Virus record (IMG/VR): IMGVR_UViG_3300042484_001556
Coordinates: 1-64,000 of that record
Reading direction: 5' to 3' (one strand)
Origin: a virus
Length of the DNA: 64,000 nt
In this document: in pieces, positions 54,977 through 61,249 of the stretch
Numbering within the stretch: the stretch's first letter is position 1
Layout of the letters: every line of letters begins with the position of its first letter
Position numbers and translations under genes: made by a program
The notes under the pieces: model-generated
Databases searched by the model: none
What the model was told of the DNA's origin: nothing
The model's input: only the letters and a program-made list of their open reading frames with translations

Positions 54977-55756
54977 ATGAATTTGTCCAAAATATTAATG
55001 GTAGGGTGTCTTTTCCTTCCTAGTTTGGCAATAGCGGAATGGTACGATTCCCGCGGTGAGTATTATTTTGGTGTAGAAACCTCAGAAAAGGTTGCATGTA
55101 AAGCAGCGGAAGACTTAGCAGTATTAGATGTACTTAGACGCACTAAGGGAGAATCAATTTCAGTTTCTCAGTTTCAGACATGCGATGATAGTAGTGCAGA
55201 TGTTTGCAGAATGTTATCATCGGCAATTATGTATACTGAAGGCACTGTTACTGGTTTAAACAGAGTGCATCAAGAAGTAACTACTTTGCCGGGGAAAAAG
55301 GTATGTACTGTATTAGCAAAAGTAAAGATACAGAAAGAAAAAGGATTTGCAGATGTATCATTTGATCCAGAAATAAAAATGGTTCAAACTCGTTTGCGAG
55401 ACGGCGAGACAATTACTTACATTGTTAAACCTACTTCGGCGATGTACTTAAACTTATTTGTATATTCCCCTTACACTGAAGATATACAACTAATATATCC
55501 GAATCGTTATGATTCAAGTAAAAAGATTACAAAGGTTACTAATATACCTACAAAAAATAGTTATAGGATTAACGCAGAGTTTCCAAAGATTAGCGGCAAT
55601 CTAGCAGGTGAGATGGTAATTGCTGTTGCAACAAAAAAAGAAATAACTTTTAGAGAGAAATTTACTTTTACAGAGTTTAATGAACGACTACTTGAAATAC
55701 CTCGTAATGAACGTCGAGTAGTTCGCATACCCTATTTTATAATGGCACCAAACTGA
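54977..55756 (+). CDS. Secreted FlgT/DUF4384-like protein
   Basis: A 259-residue protein with a signal peptide cleaved near Ala20 (LPSLAIA-EWYD). The N-terminal half (VACKAAEDLAVLDVLRRTKGESISVSQFQTC) is like the ACKxAE..A...A module of FlgT/LPP20-type envelope proteins. The C-terminal half has a DUF4384-like beta domain (YLNLFVYSPYTEDIQLIYPN). The next gene is an LPP20-like lipoprotein, a pairing seen in bacterial flagellar outer-membrane modules. Expression from an early-type promoter points to remodelling of the infected cell's envelope. Function in the phage is unknown. Confidence 0.78.
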   Translation: MNLSKILMVGCLFLPSLAIAEWYDSRGEYYFGVETSEKVACKAAEDLAVLDVLRRTKGESISVSQFQTCDDSSADVCRMLSSAIMYTEGTVTGLNRVHQEVTTLPGKKVCTVLAKVKIQKEKGFADVSFDPEIKMVQTRLRDGETITYIVKPTSAMYLNLFVYSPYTEDIQLIYPNRYDSSKKITKVTNIPTKNSYRINAEFPKISGNLAGEMVIAVATKKEITFREKFTFTEFNERLLEIPRNERRVVRIPYFIMAPN

Positions 55757-55767
55757 GAGATACATTC

Positions 55768-56361
55768 ATGAAAAAATTAATCATTATTGCAGGTAGCATT
55801 GCGTTATTTGGTTGCGGTACACCTAAGCCGGGTACATACGAAGCATTCAAAGCGCAAAAAGAAGAAACAAAAAAGGAAATGACTAAGACGTTAAATTCTG
55901 TCCCCGATTGGTTTCTTAAACCTCCTGTAGATAATTATGCGCTTTATGAAAAGGGTTCAGCAAAATCGCACGATATGCAAATGGCAGTAATTAAAGCAAC
56001 TGCACTTGCACGTGCTCAATTAGCATTATCAATTGAGGGAGAGATCAATGCTAATATTAAATTGTTCATGGATGAGGTAGGGCAGGATCCTACTATCTCT
56101 AATATGAATTCGGTTACGACATCTCAGGATGTTCTGTTAGCCAAACTACACGGAGTACAGCAAGAAGATTGTAAAATAATGATTGAGGATACTCATTATG
56201 TTGCATATATTTTAATCAAATACCCATTAGGAGAAATGAATCGGGTGTTAATTGAAAAGATTAAAAGTAATTCTGTACTTGAATCCAGATTGCGAGCAAG
56301 CAAATCATTTAATGAACTAGAGAAAAAGGTAGATAACGCACGCCGCAACGCAACACAGTAA
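55768..56361 (+). CDS. LPP20-like lipoprotein
   Basis: A 197-residue protein with a lipobox (SIALFGC, Cys16). VPDWFLKPPVDNYALYEKGSAKSHDMQMAVIKATALARAQLALSIEG is the typical LPP20 family pattern, with a WF-PP motif near the mature start followed by an A-x-A-RAQLA helix. A coiled tail closes the protein. It starts 11 bases after 54977. LPP20/FlgP proteins are anchored to the outer membrane in bacteria. In the phage it may block superinfection or stabilise the envelope; this is inference. Confidence 0.82.
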   Translation: MKKLIIIAGSIALFGCGTPKPGTYEAFKAQKEETKKEMTKTLNSVPDWFLKPPVDNYALYEKGSAKSHDMQMAVIKATALARAQLALSIEGEINANIKLFMDEVGQDPTISNMNSVTTSQDVLLAKLHGVQQEDCKIMIEDTHYVAYILIKYPLGEMNRVLIEKIKSNSVLESRLRASKSFNELEKKVDNARRNATQ

Positions 56362-56389
56362 CAAACTTATTCACAACCAGGAGAAGTAC

Positions 56390-56959
56390 ATGGAAATAAG
56401 TTCGAAGAGCAAAATCAAAAAAGCGATTAGCTTAACAACGAAGTTCTTTAAAGCTTTCGCCCTAGGGCTTTTACTTTGTACATATACAAATCTTTATGTC
56501 GTCAACGCAAAGACAGTTGACGCACAATTCATAAAGAAAGAATATGCAAAGGCAAAAGAATTAAAAAAACAACACGCATGCTTAACCCGAAACATTTATT
56601 TCGAAGCAGCAGGTGAATCATTAGAAGGTAAAATTGCTGTTGCTCAGGTTACATTAAACCGAGTAAATTCCGGCAAGTTCCCACATTCTATATGTGAAGT
56701 TGTACAACAGAAAACTGCAGTAAATGAAAAAACAATTTGTCAATTCAGTTGGTACTGCGAAAATTATAGAGATAAGAAAATAAATAAAGCAAAATGGGAT
56801 GAAAGTACTCGTGCTGCCAATATGATTATTTTTGAAAAACATGGCAATAAGAAATTAAAGACTGCACTGTATTTTCACAATGAGGAAGTAAGCCCGGTAT
56901 GGAAAAAGCGAAGACTTGCTAAAATAGGCAGGCATACCTTTTACGGAGATCGAGGATAA
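56390..56959 (+). CDS. Cell-wall hydrolase, SleB/CwlJ-like (Hydrolase_2)
   Basis: A 189-residue protein with a basic N-terminus and one hydrophobic segment (residues ~22-40), either a cleaved signal (VNA-KT) or a signal anchor. The SleB-type domain is clear: ACLTRNIYFEAAGESLEGKI with candidate catalytic Glu72, VAQVTLNRVNSGKFPHSIC, FSWYCENY, ALYFHNEEVSPVW, IGRHTFYGD. The family cleaves peptidoglycan as a muramidase or lytic transglycosylase. It is the best endolysin candidate here. It sits in the early-type envelope operon rather than beside the spanin-like pair. Confidence 0.88.
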   Translation: MEISSKSKIKKAISLTTKFFKAFALGLLLCTYTNLYVVNAKTVDAQFIKKEYAKAKELKKQHACLTRNIYFEAAGESLEGKIAVAQVTLNRVNSGKFPHSICEVVQQKTAVNEKTICQFSWYCENYRDKKINKAKWDESTRAANMIIFEKHGNKKLKTALYFHNEEVSPVWKKRRLAKIGRHTFYGDRG

Positions 56960-56991
56960 TGCCAATTGTGCATTTGACTTTAAATTAAAAT

Positions 56992-57225
56992 ATGACCGAA
57001 GACGAAAAGTTTGATAATTTAATAGAAAGATGGAAGTCTTTGAAATATTACAAAGTAGTCATACCTTTGGCTCACTCATTAGTATTCCGAGGACCGGTTC
57101 CATTTGATGTAAAAATAAATAAAGATGGTATAGCTCAATTTAATATACTTGCCGCTTCATATGCAGAAGCAGAATGCAGAGCATGGGATTTTATAAATGG
57201 AAAATACATACCTAGAAAAGATTAG
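56992..57225 (+). CDS. Small conserved phage protein
   Basis: A 77-residue protein (MTEDEKFDNLIERWKSLKYYKVVIP) with alternating strands and a terminal AEAECRAWDFINGKYIPR. No motif names it. The following gene overlaps it by 29 bases. Confidence 0.72.
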   Translation: MTEDEKFDNLIERWKSLKYYKVVIPLAHSLVFRGPVPFDVKINKDGIAQFNILAASYAEAECRAWDFINGKYIPRKD

Positions 57226-57391
57226 AACAATTAGTGCCAACGGGGTTAGGCCTTCATATGAAAAATACTTAGGTGGCCAGCCAAAATATCCATTTGATAC
57301 AGACGGTGTAGCATTTAGATGTACGCTTTGCGAAGGGATTTGGTTGAAGGAAACTGAGGCCAAACTGCACAAATGTGAGCCAAAAAGTTAG
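57197..57391 (+). CDS. Zinc-finger microprotein
   Basis: A 64-residue protein with a CTLCEGIW pair and a closing LHKCEP, suggesting a C-x2-C...H-x-C zinc site near residues 42-60. It overlaps the previous gene by 29 bases. An AT-rich inverted repeat (TTAGCAA-A-TTGCTAA) follows its stop. Confidence 0.7.
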   Translation: MENTYLEKIRTISANGVRPSYEKYLGGQPKYPFDTDGVAFRCTLCEGIWLKETEAKLHKCEPKS

Positions 57392-57414
57392 CAAATTGCT
57401 AATAAAACTTTTGC

Positions 57415-57443
57415 TTGACTTCTGAACCATTTGCACATATAAT
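57415..57443 (+). promoter_or_regulatory. Sigma70-like promoter
   Basis: TTGACT at 57415, TATAAT at 57438, 17-base spacer. The ATG at 57450 starts only 7 bases after the -10 box, so transcription would begin at or next to the start codon. Confidence 0.75.
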
Positions 57444-57449
57444 AAGTGT

Positions 57450-57755
57450 ATGGTGAGAAAAAAGAGATCTGATCGTAGGCATATAATTTACAGTATGACA
57501 AATACTGTAACAGGTGACTTCTACATAGGTATTACGCAGGGTTTTCGTCAAAAAGATCTAAAAGTTCGTGTGCAAAAACACGTTCGTAGGGCATTGACTG
57601 AAGATAAAAATTGGTCGTTGTGCAAAGCAATACGGCATTTTGGTGCAGACCAATTCTTTTCACAAATTATTGAAGTTGTTCGAGGTAAGACTCAAGCACA
57701 TGCAATTGAACGTAGTATGATTAAAGAATATCTTCCTACTCTTAATACTCAATAA
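57450..57755 (+). CDS. GIY-YIG-family protein, possibly leaderless mRNA
   Basis: A 101-residue protein with HIIYSMTNTVTGDFYIGITQGF near residues 11-32, a GIY-YIG core (IIY...YIG). HVRRALTEDKNWSLCKAIRHFGADQF and a closing ERSMIKEYLPTLN with the expected Glu follow. The small single-domain form could be a nuclease. Starting at the next ATG (57495) would remove the first half of the motif, so 57450 is preferred although no ribosome site fits between it and the -10 box. Confidence 0.82.
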   Translation: MVRKKRSDRRHIIYSMTNTVTGDFYIGITQGFRQKDLKVRVQKHVRRALTEDKNWSLCKAIRHFGADQFFSQIIEVVRGKTQAHAIERSMIKEYLPTLNTQ

Positions 57756-57766
57756 GGAACTATATT

Positions 57767-58084
57767 ATGAAACTTGTTATTCAAACTCAAGTATACGAAA
57801 ACTACGGTGATGCTAGCAATCCTCATTGGAAGGCAAAGGGCGGAGAGGATTATTGGTATGATCTTGGTGAGTATAGTCGAAGCAAACAAGCAGTTGCCGA
57901 ACTAATACAATTTTTTAGTCCTCGTATTGAATCTCATAATAATTATTATCGAGAACATATCATCTACTCAAGTATTGAGTCGGATGCGTATTTAACTCCG
58001 TTTGAAAAAGATCAATTAGACTACGACGGACACATTACATATCAGGCAAAACAATTACACATTCAAGATGAGGTGACTGCATGA
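57767..58084 (+). CDS. Conserved phage protein
   Basis: A 105-residue protein (MKLVIQTQVYENYGDASNPHWKAKGGEDYW) with an AAGGAAC site. Tyr- and Trp-rich N-terminus, helical middle. It resembles standalone hypotheticals in other large phages; no activity can be given. It overlaps the next gene by ATGA. Confidence 0.82.
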   Translation: MKLVIQTQVYENYGDASNPHWKAKGGEDYWYDLGEYSRSKQAVAELIQFFSPRIESHNNYYREHIIYSSIESDAYLTPFEKDQLDYDGHITYQAKQLHIQDEVTA

Positions 58085-58341
58085 GCAAGGGTAAATTGAG
58101 TAATGGTAGTATTACAATTGATGGATTGACACAGGAACAAGTTATTCTGCTGAACGTGATGTGGACGATTGAATCCGAGGAAGATCTGTATACTTGGAAA
58201 GATAAATTAAGTTTGCGTCAAAGTAAAATGGTAGAAGCATTGATGGTTCTAATTCTTCTAGAGCAGTTAGATGCGGATATGATTGAGGAACCGGATTATT
58301 CTGATGCAAGCGAAATCTTAGGTAAATTTACTTTGCATTAA
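58081..58341 (+). CDS. Small acidic phage protein
   Basis: An 86-residue protein (SITIDGLTQEQVILLNVMWTIESEEDLYTWKDKLS), helical and acidic, overlapping the previous stop (ATGA). No motif names a function. Confidence 0.8.
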   Translation: MSKGKLSNGSITIDGLTQEQVILLNVMWTIESEEDLYTWKDKLSLRQSKMVEALMVLILLEQLDADMIEEPDYSDASEILGKFTLH

Positions 58342-58355
58342 TATAGGAGAGTAGT

Positions 58356-58661
58356 ATGAGCGCACAAGAAGACAAAGAGAAGCGTAGTAAACGACTTTTA
58401 AAAGATCAGAATGCAATCAATAAGCAGGTAAAGATCGCAAAAGAATATAAGTTGCATCAAGGGTTGAAATGGAAAAAAATTGAGCAACCTCATCGGAATC
58501 GAAAAACTCATATTCTTAATTGCGGTGATCCTAAGTGTGTGATGTGTATGAATCCTAGAAAATCATTTGGTGATAAGACCATTCAAGAATTAAAATTTGA
58601 GCAAGATGTAGAAACTATTAGAGATAAACATAGTAATGGAACCGCTATAGGAGATGTATGA
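58356..58661 (+). CDS. Conserved phage protein with CGDPKCxxCxNPRK motif
   Basis: A 101-residue basic protein with an AGGAGA site. The motif NCGDPKCVMCMNPRKSFGDKTIQELKFEQ is shared by a family in marine T4-like phages. The three Cys may bind zinc. Overlaps the next start by ATGA. Confidence 0.83.
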   Translation: MSAQEDKEKRSKRLLKDQNAINKQVKIAKEYKLHQGLKWKKIEQPHRNRKTHILNCGDPKCVMCMNPRKSFGDKTIQELKFEQDVETIRDKHSNGTAIGDV

Positions 58662-58891
58662 CATCTGAAATTTTAACAGTGCCGCCTTTAGATAGATTCC
58701 ATTTAGAAAATAAAATTCTAAACTGTTGGAATGTGATTGACGATATTCAACTTATTTCTAATCGAATGGAATCTATGGATGAAGATGCCAGACTGAATTC
58801 TATGATTGGCTTAAAGGCAATCTATGCGCTTAAGTTTGATGATCTTTGGGAAACATTTGAGAAGTTAATTGCTGATAAAAAAATTATTTAA
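58658..58891 (+). CDS. Small helical phage protein
   Basis: A 77-residue acidic helical protein (LENKILNCWNVIDDIQLISNRMESMDEDARLNSMIGLKAIY). Coupled to the previous gene by ATGA. Resembles small conserved phage proteins of unknown function. Confidence 0.8.
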   Translation: MTSEILTVPPLDRFHLENKILNCWNVIDDIQLISNRMESMDEDARLNSMIGLKAIYALKFDDLWETFEKLIADKKII

Positions 58892-58903
58892 TAGGAGAAA
58901 CAT

Positions 58904-59053
58904 ATGAGAGAATTTTCGTTTTACCTTGAGGCATGGAAGTTTTGCCATTTTAATAATATTCCTGTTAATCGTATCAAACGAAAAGAATGGGATATTTGGA
59001 TGGTTGATGTAGGCAGCATTAAAGTTAAAAACCTTCCTGCGGTAGCTGCGTAA
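58904..59053 (+). CDS. Microprotein (49 aa)
   Basis: ATG 58904 with a TAGGAGA site gives 49 residues: MREFSFYLEAWKFCHFNNIP then VNRIKRKEWDIWMVDVG and a short tail. The stop overlaps the next start (TAATG). Aromatic and basic; function unknown. Confidence 0.72.
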   Translation: MREFSFYLEAWKFCHFNNIPVNRIKRKEWDIWMVDVGSIKVKNLPAVAA

Positions 59054-59241
59054 TGAGGCCGCTATCTTTCTTTGAGCTACTGTTAGTTATGATTATTGCC
59101 ATACTGGTATTACTATTTCTAACTGTAGGATTCCCAAGGAAAGATGCGGTTGACCCTTGTGTAATTGTTGAACGTAAATCTAATGTAGCTCAAGAGTATA
59201 AAGACAGCTGCAAGAATTTGAAGGAATTATATGCACCTTAA
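59053..59241 (+). CDS. Small single-pass membrane protein
   Basis: A 62-residue protein. Residues ~5-28 form one membrane segment (FFELLLVMIIAILVLLFLTV), followed by a short tail with two Cys. Start overlaps the previous stop. Confidence 0.72.
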   Translation: MRPLSFFELLLVMIIAILVLLFLTVGFPRKDAVDPCVIVERKSNVAQEYKDSCKNLKELYAP

Positions 59242-59259
59242 TCTAATGAGTGTAGGTGA

Positions 59260-59421
59260 ATGAAAGAACCGCAACTAAAGATATTTAAATGTAAGGTATG
59301 CGGTCAAACTAGATTCGATACTAATCTATATTTTTTCAATACGAAATCTAGTAAATGCCTATGGTGTACTAAGTTTCCTAAGAAAAAGAAAAGAGAATTT
59401 AAAGATGACTCTGTGGCGTAA
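59260..59421 (+). CDS. Zinc-ribbon microprotein (53 aa)
   Basis: ATG 59260 (TAGGTGA upstream) gives 53 residues with CKVC and CLWC pairs about 19 residues apart, and a basic tail KKKKREFKDD. It overlaps the next gene by 17 bases. Likely zinc-binding. Confidence 0.75.
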   Translation: MKEPQLKIFKCKVCGQTRFDTNLYFFNTKSSKCLWCTKFPKKKKREFKDDSVA

Positions 59422-59608
59422 GCGTATAATTGCAAACAAGTGTTGGTGTTATGAATGCAACAAAGACATGACACTTGTTCAAGATGGTACATCATTTCAG
59501 ATACCATATGATGGCACGCATACGCTAGTATGCCCAGAGTGTAAAACTAAACAATGTTCAAAATATACAAATCATTCTAATACATGTGAGGTAAGTAATG
59601 ACAATTAG
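59405..59608 (+). CDS. Zinc-ribbon microprotein
   Basis: A 67-residue protein with CWCYEC near the start and CPECKTKQC later, forming a four-Cys ribbon with extra Cys. It overlaps both neighbours, so the three genes 59260-59780 are tightly coupled. Confidence 0.75.
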   Translation: MTLWRKRIIANKCWCYECNKDMTLVQDGTSFQIPYDGTHTLVCPECKTKQCSKYTNHSNTCEVSNDN

Positions 59609-59780
59609 GCTTTTCCAAAAAGAATACAGAATGGAACATGATGATATGGAAAAAATGGACGAGGACATTGCTAATGCCTTCGATCCGGAGCAAAATGCTG
59701 CTCTTATTGCAATGATTGAGGATGAGAACCAGACTCCTACAGGAAGCATCAGGATCACCATTGATTGGATAGCAGATTAA
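59598..59780 (+). CDS. Small acidic protein
   Basis: A 60-residue acidic protein (YRMEHDDMEKMDEDIANAFDPEQNAALIAMIED). Overlaps the previous stop by 11 bases. Last gene before the promoter at 59795. Function unknown. Confidence 0.68.
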   Translation: MTIRLFQKEYRMEHDDMEKMDEDIANAFDPEQNAALIAMIEDENQTPTGSIRITIDWIAD

Positions 59781-59794
59781 TAACATCTTTTTGC

Positions 59795-59823
59795 TTGACT
59801 TTTCGTCCAATATGTGCTATAAT
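59795..59823 (+). promoter_or_regulatory. Sigma70-like promoter
   Basis: TTGACT at 59795, TATAAT at 59818, 17-base spacer, with TTTGC directly before the -35. The spacer starts TTTTCGTCCAA, nearly the same as the promoter at 62985. The transcript leader contains ATAGACAAGGAG, also close to the 62985 leader. Confidence 0.85.
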
Positions 59824-59852
59824 AATGAAACAATATAGACAAGGAGAAAACG

Positions 59853-60095
59853 ATGACTAGAGAATATACTGCAAAATTGCTGCAAATGATTGACGATGGT
59901 ATGCTTGATAAGGATATGGTCATCTCTGCCTTTGCGCAGTATTTGTCTGAGGATGAAGTTCGAGAAATGATGTACATGAATGATATGATTGATGACATCG
60001 ACGAGTATGATGATAGTATGGATGGTGATTTTGATACTGCAATGAGCTCTGCAGGTATGGGTACAGATGAAGATTATAACTTTTATGGAGTATAA
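59853..60095 (+). CDS. Highly acidic small protein
   Basis: An 80-residue protein with an AAGGAGA site. The second half is extremely acidic (DMIDDIDEYDDSMDGDFD). First gene after an early-type promoter. Such acidic phage early proteins often mimic DNA or bind host proteins, but nothing in the sequence proves this. Confidence 0.78.
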   Translation: MTREYTAKLLQMIDDGMLDKDMVISAFAQYLSEDEVREMMYMNDMIDDIDEYDDSMDGDFDTAMSSAGMGTDEDYNFYGV

Positions 60096-60096
60096 T

Positions 60097-60435
60097 ATGA
60101 CTACACTTGATACAACTACAATTGAAACCGCAGTAATGGAAGCGTTTGCTGCAGCAAAAGAAGCAAGCCTAAGTGAATTCAACCGACTAGGTGGAGACAG
60201 TATGTCATGTGGTTTTGCTTGGGTAACAGTAAAACCTGGTACATCTAAGGTTGCTCGATATCTGAAGGCAATTGGTGAAGGTAAAGCTGCGTATGGCGGT
60301 GGCACACAAATTTGGAATCCAGGTAAACTTAATGTACAGAACATCGATATCAAAGAAGAGGGGGCCTATGCATTTGCAAGGGTTCTTCGAGCCAAACTAG
60401 GTGTTAAGGTAATTGTTGATTCGAGATTAGATTAA
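60097..60435 (+). CDS. Conserved phage protein (CGFAWV motif)
   Basis: I choose ATG 60097 (GGAG 6 bases upstream; 112 residues) over an upstream in-frame start. Blocks SMSCGFAWVTVKPGTSKVARYL, GGGTQIWNPGKLNVQNID and AYAFARVLRAKLGVKV look conserved among phage proteins. Function unknown. Stop overlaps the next start (TAATG). Confidence 0.82.
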   Translation: MTTLDTTTIETAVMEAFAAAKEASLSEFNRLGGDSMSCGFAWVTVKPGTSKVARYLKAIGEGKAAYGGGTQIWNPGKLNVQNIDIKEEGAYAFARVLRAKLGVKVIVDSRLD

Positions 60436-60572
60436 TGAGTACTATTATGTGGAAACTAAATTCGTTTTTAAATACAAAATTTCCTAGGACTTTAACTATA
60501 TTGCAGAATTTTACATTCGCAGAATGGTTTAGTGTTTTCTTTCTTGTAGGAGTTGCATTTGACAAATTCTAA
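60435..60572 (+). CDS. Membrane microprotein (45 aa)
   Basis: ATG 60435 overlaps the previous stop. 45 residues with a hydrophobic segment FAEWFSVFFLVGVAF near the C-terminus. A short membrane peptide is possible; no conservation can be judged. Confidence 0.55.
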   Translation: MSTIMWKLNSFLNTKFPRTLTILQNFTFAEWFSVFFLVGVAFDKF

Positions 60573-60732
60573 TGAGATGGTCGGTGTCGCGAAGCGAACA
60601 TTCCATACTAATGAGTCAGTAGTTATTGTTAAAGCTAACAGCAATGAGGCGCCTCCTTCAGCGAACACTGTACCTATCGCACCGGAACCTTCTCCAGACA
60701 AAAAAGACGATTCGGGGTATCTTTGGCTATGA
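60559..60732 (+). CDS. Small proline-rich protein with probable TTG start
   Basis: TTG 60559 has AGGAG 6 bases upstream and gives 57 residues; ATG 60577 would give 51. It ends EAPPSANTVPIAPEPSPDKK then DDSGYLWL. The stop overlaps the next start (ATGA). Probably an unstructured tail protein or host-binding peptide. Confidence 0.58.
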   Translation: MTNSNEMVGVAKRTFHTNESVVIVKANSNEAPPSANTVPIAPEPSPDKKDDSGYLWL

Positions 60733-61034
60733 GTTCTATTGATAGGTTATCAGATCAATTGCTGAAAGATGTTTCAGGTAAGTGGGTAGCAACATCATGT
60801 CTGGAACAGTTTGCTCAGTCTGTAGCAAAAGAATGTACTTCGGTAATTTGGGACACTATGCGACACCCTGGCGGTGCGGTTGATCTAGCTCAGCATGCTA
60901 TGCTTGTTCATATCATATCTGAAATCAACGATAGATTTTCGATACAGGATAACGGCATATTACAAATGCTTAGTGCCGATATCAATGAAGCATTTAATAA
61001 TGGCGCTAGTTTAGCTAACATGGAGACACCATAA
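60729..61034 (+). CDS. Conserved helical phage protein
   Basis: A 101-residue protein from ATG 60729 (ATGA overlap). Helical (QLLKDVSGKWVATSCLEQFAQSVAKEC...HIISEINDRF). No named motif. Coupled to the next gene by TAATG. Confidence 0.75.
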   Translation: MSSIDRLSDQLLKDVSGKWVATSCLEQFAQSVAKECTSVIWDTMRHPGGAVDLAQHAMLVHIISEINDRFSIQDNGILQMLSADINEAFNNGASLANMETP

Positions 61035-61201
61035 TGGAAGTACAACCGAAGGATACGAGTCGAGGCCACTTCTGGGTCAGTATAGGTAAGAGTGCTGTTC
61101 GTATATTTGCTGGCGGTGTATTGATGCTAGGAAATGTTTGGTTAGCCGGCATTTGTATTGTATTAGCAGAATGTCTCGGTATCCTTGAAGAGCTCGTATA
61201 A
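61034..61201 (+). CDS. Small membrane protein (55 aa)
   Basis: ATG 61034 overlaps the previous stop. Residues ~20-48 are hydrophobic (IFAGGVLMLGNVWLAGICIV). Basic N-terminus suggests cytoplasmic N-side. Function unknown. Confidence 0.68.
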   Translation: MEVQPKDTSRGHFWVSIGKSAVRIFAGGVLMLGNVWLAGICIVLAECLGILEELV

Positions 61202-61220
61202 TTTTTAAATAATCTAAACC

Positions 61221-61228
61221 GATAAATA
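61221..61228 (+). promoter_or_regulatory. T4-type late promoter box GATAAATA
   Basis: GATAAATA lies 21 bases before the ATG at 61250, in an otherwise early-type region, so the following gene is probably expressed late. Confidence 0.6.
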
Positions 61229-61249
61229 TTGTTATTTACAGGAATCGGC

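Noticed and set aside
54848-54977. tRNA or small structured RNA gene in the gap
   Set aside because: Only two short hairpins are present; no cloverleaf or conserved tRNA loop sequences. The gap is explained by terminator, promoter and leader.
57388-57402. TTAGCAA-A-TTGCTAA as a strong terminator
   Set aside because: The loop would be too small unless the stem is reduced to five A/T-rich pairs, and no clean T-run follows. It may be a weak terminator or operator.
48109-57755. Group I intron or intein containing the GIY-YIG genes
   Set aside because: Neighbouring genes are complete and uninterrupted, and both GIY-YIG genes stand alone with normal spacing.
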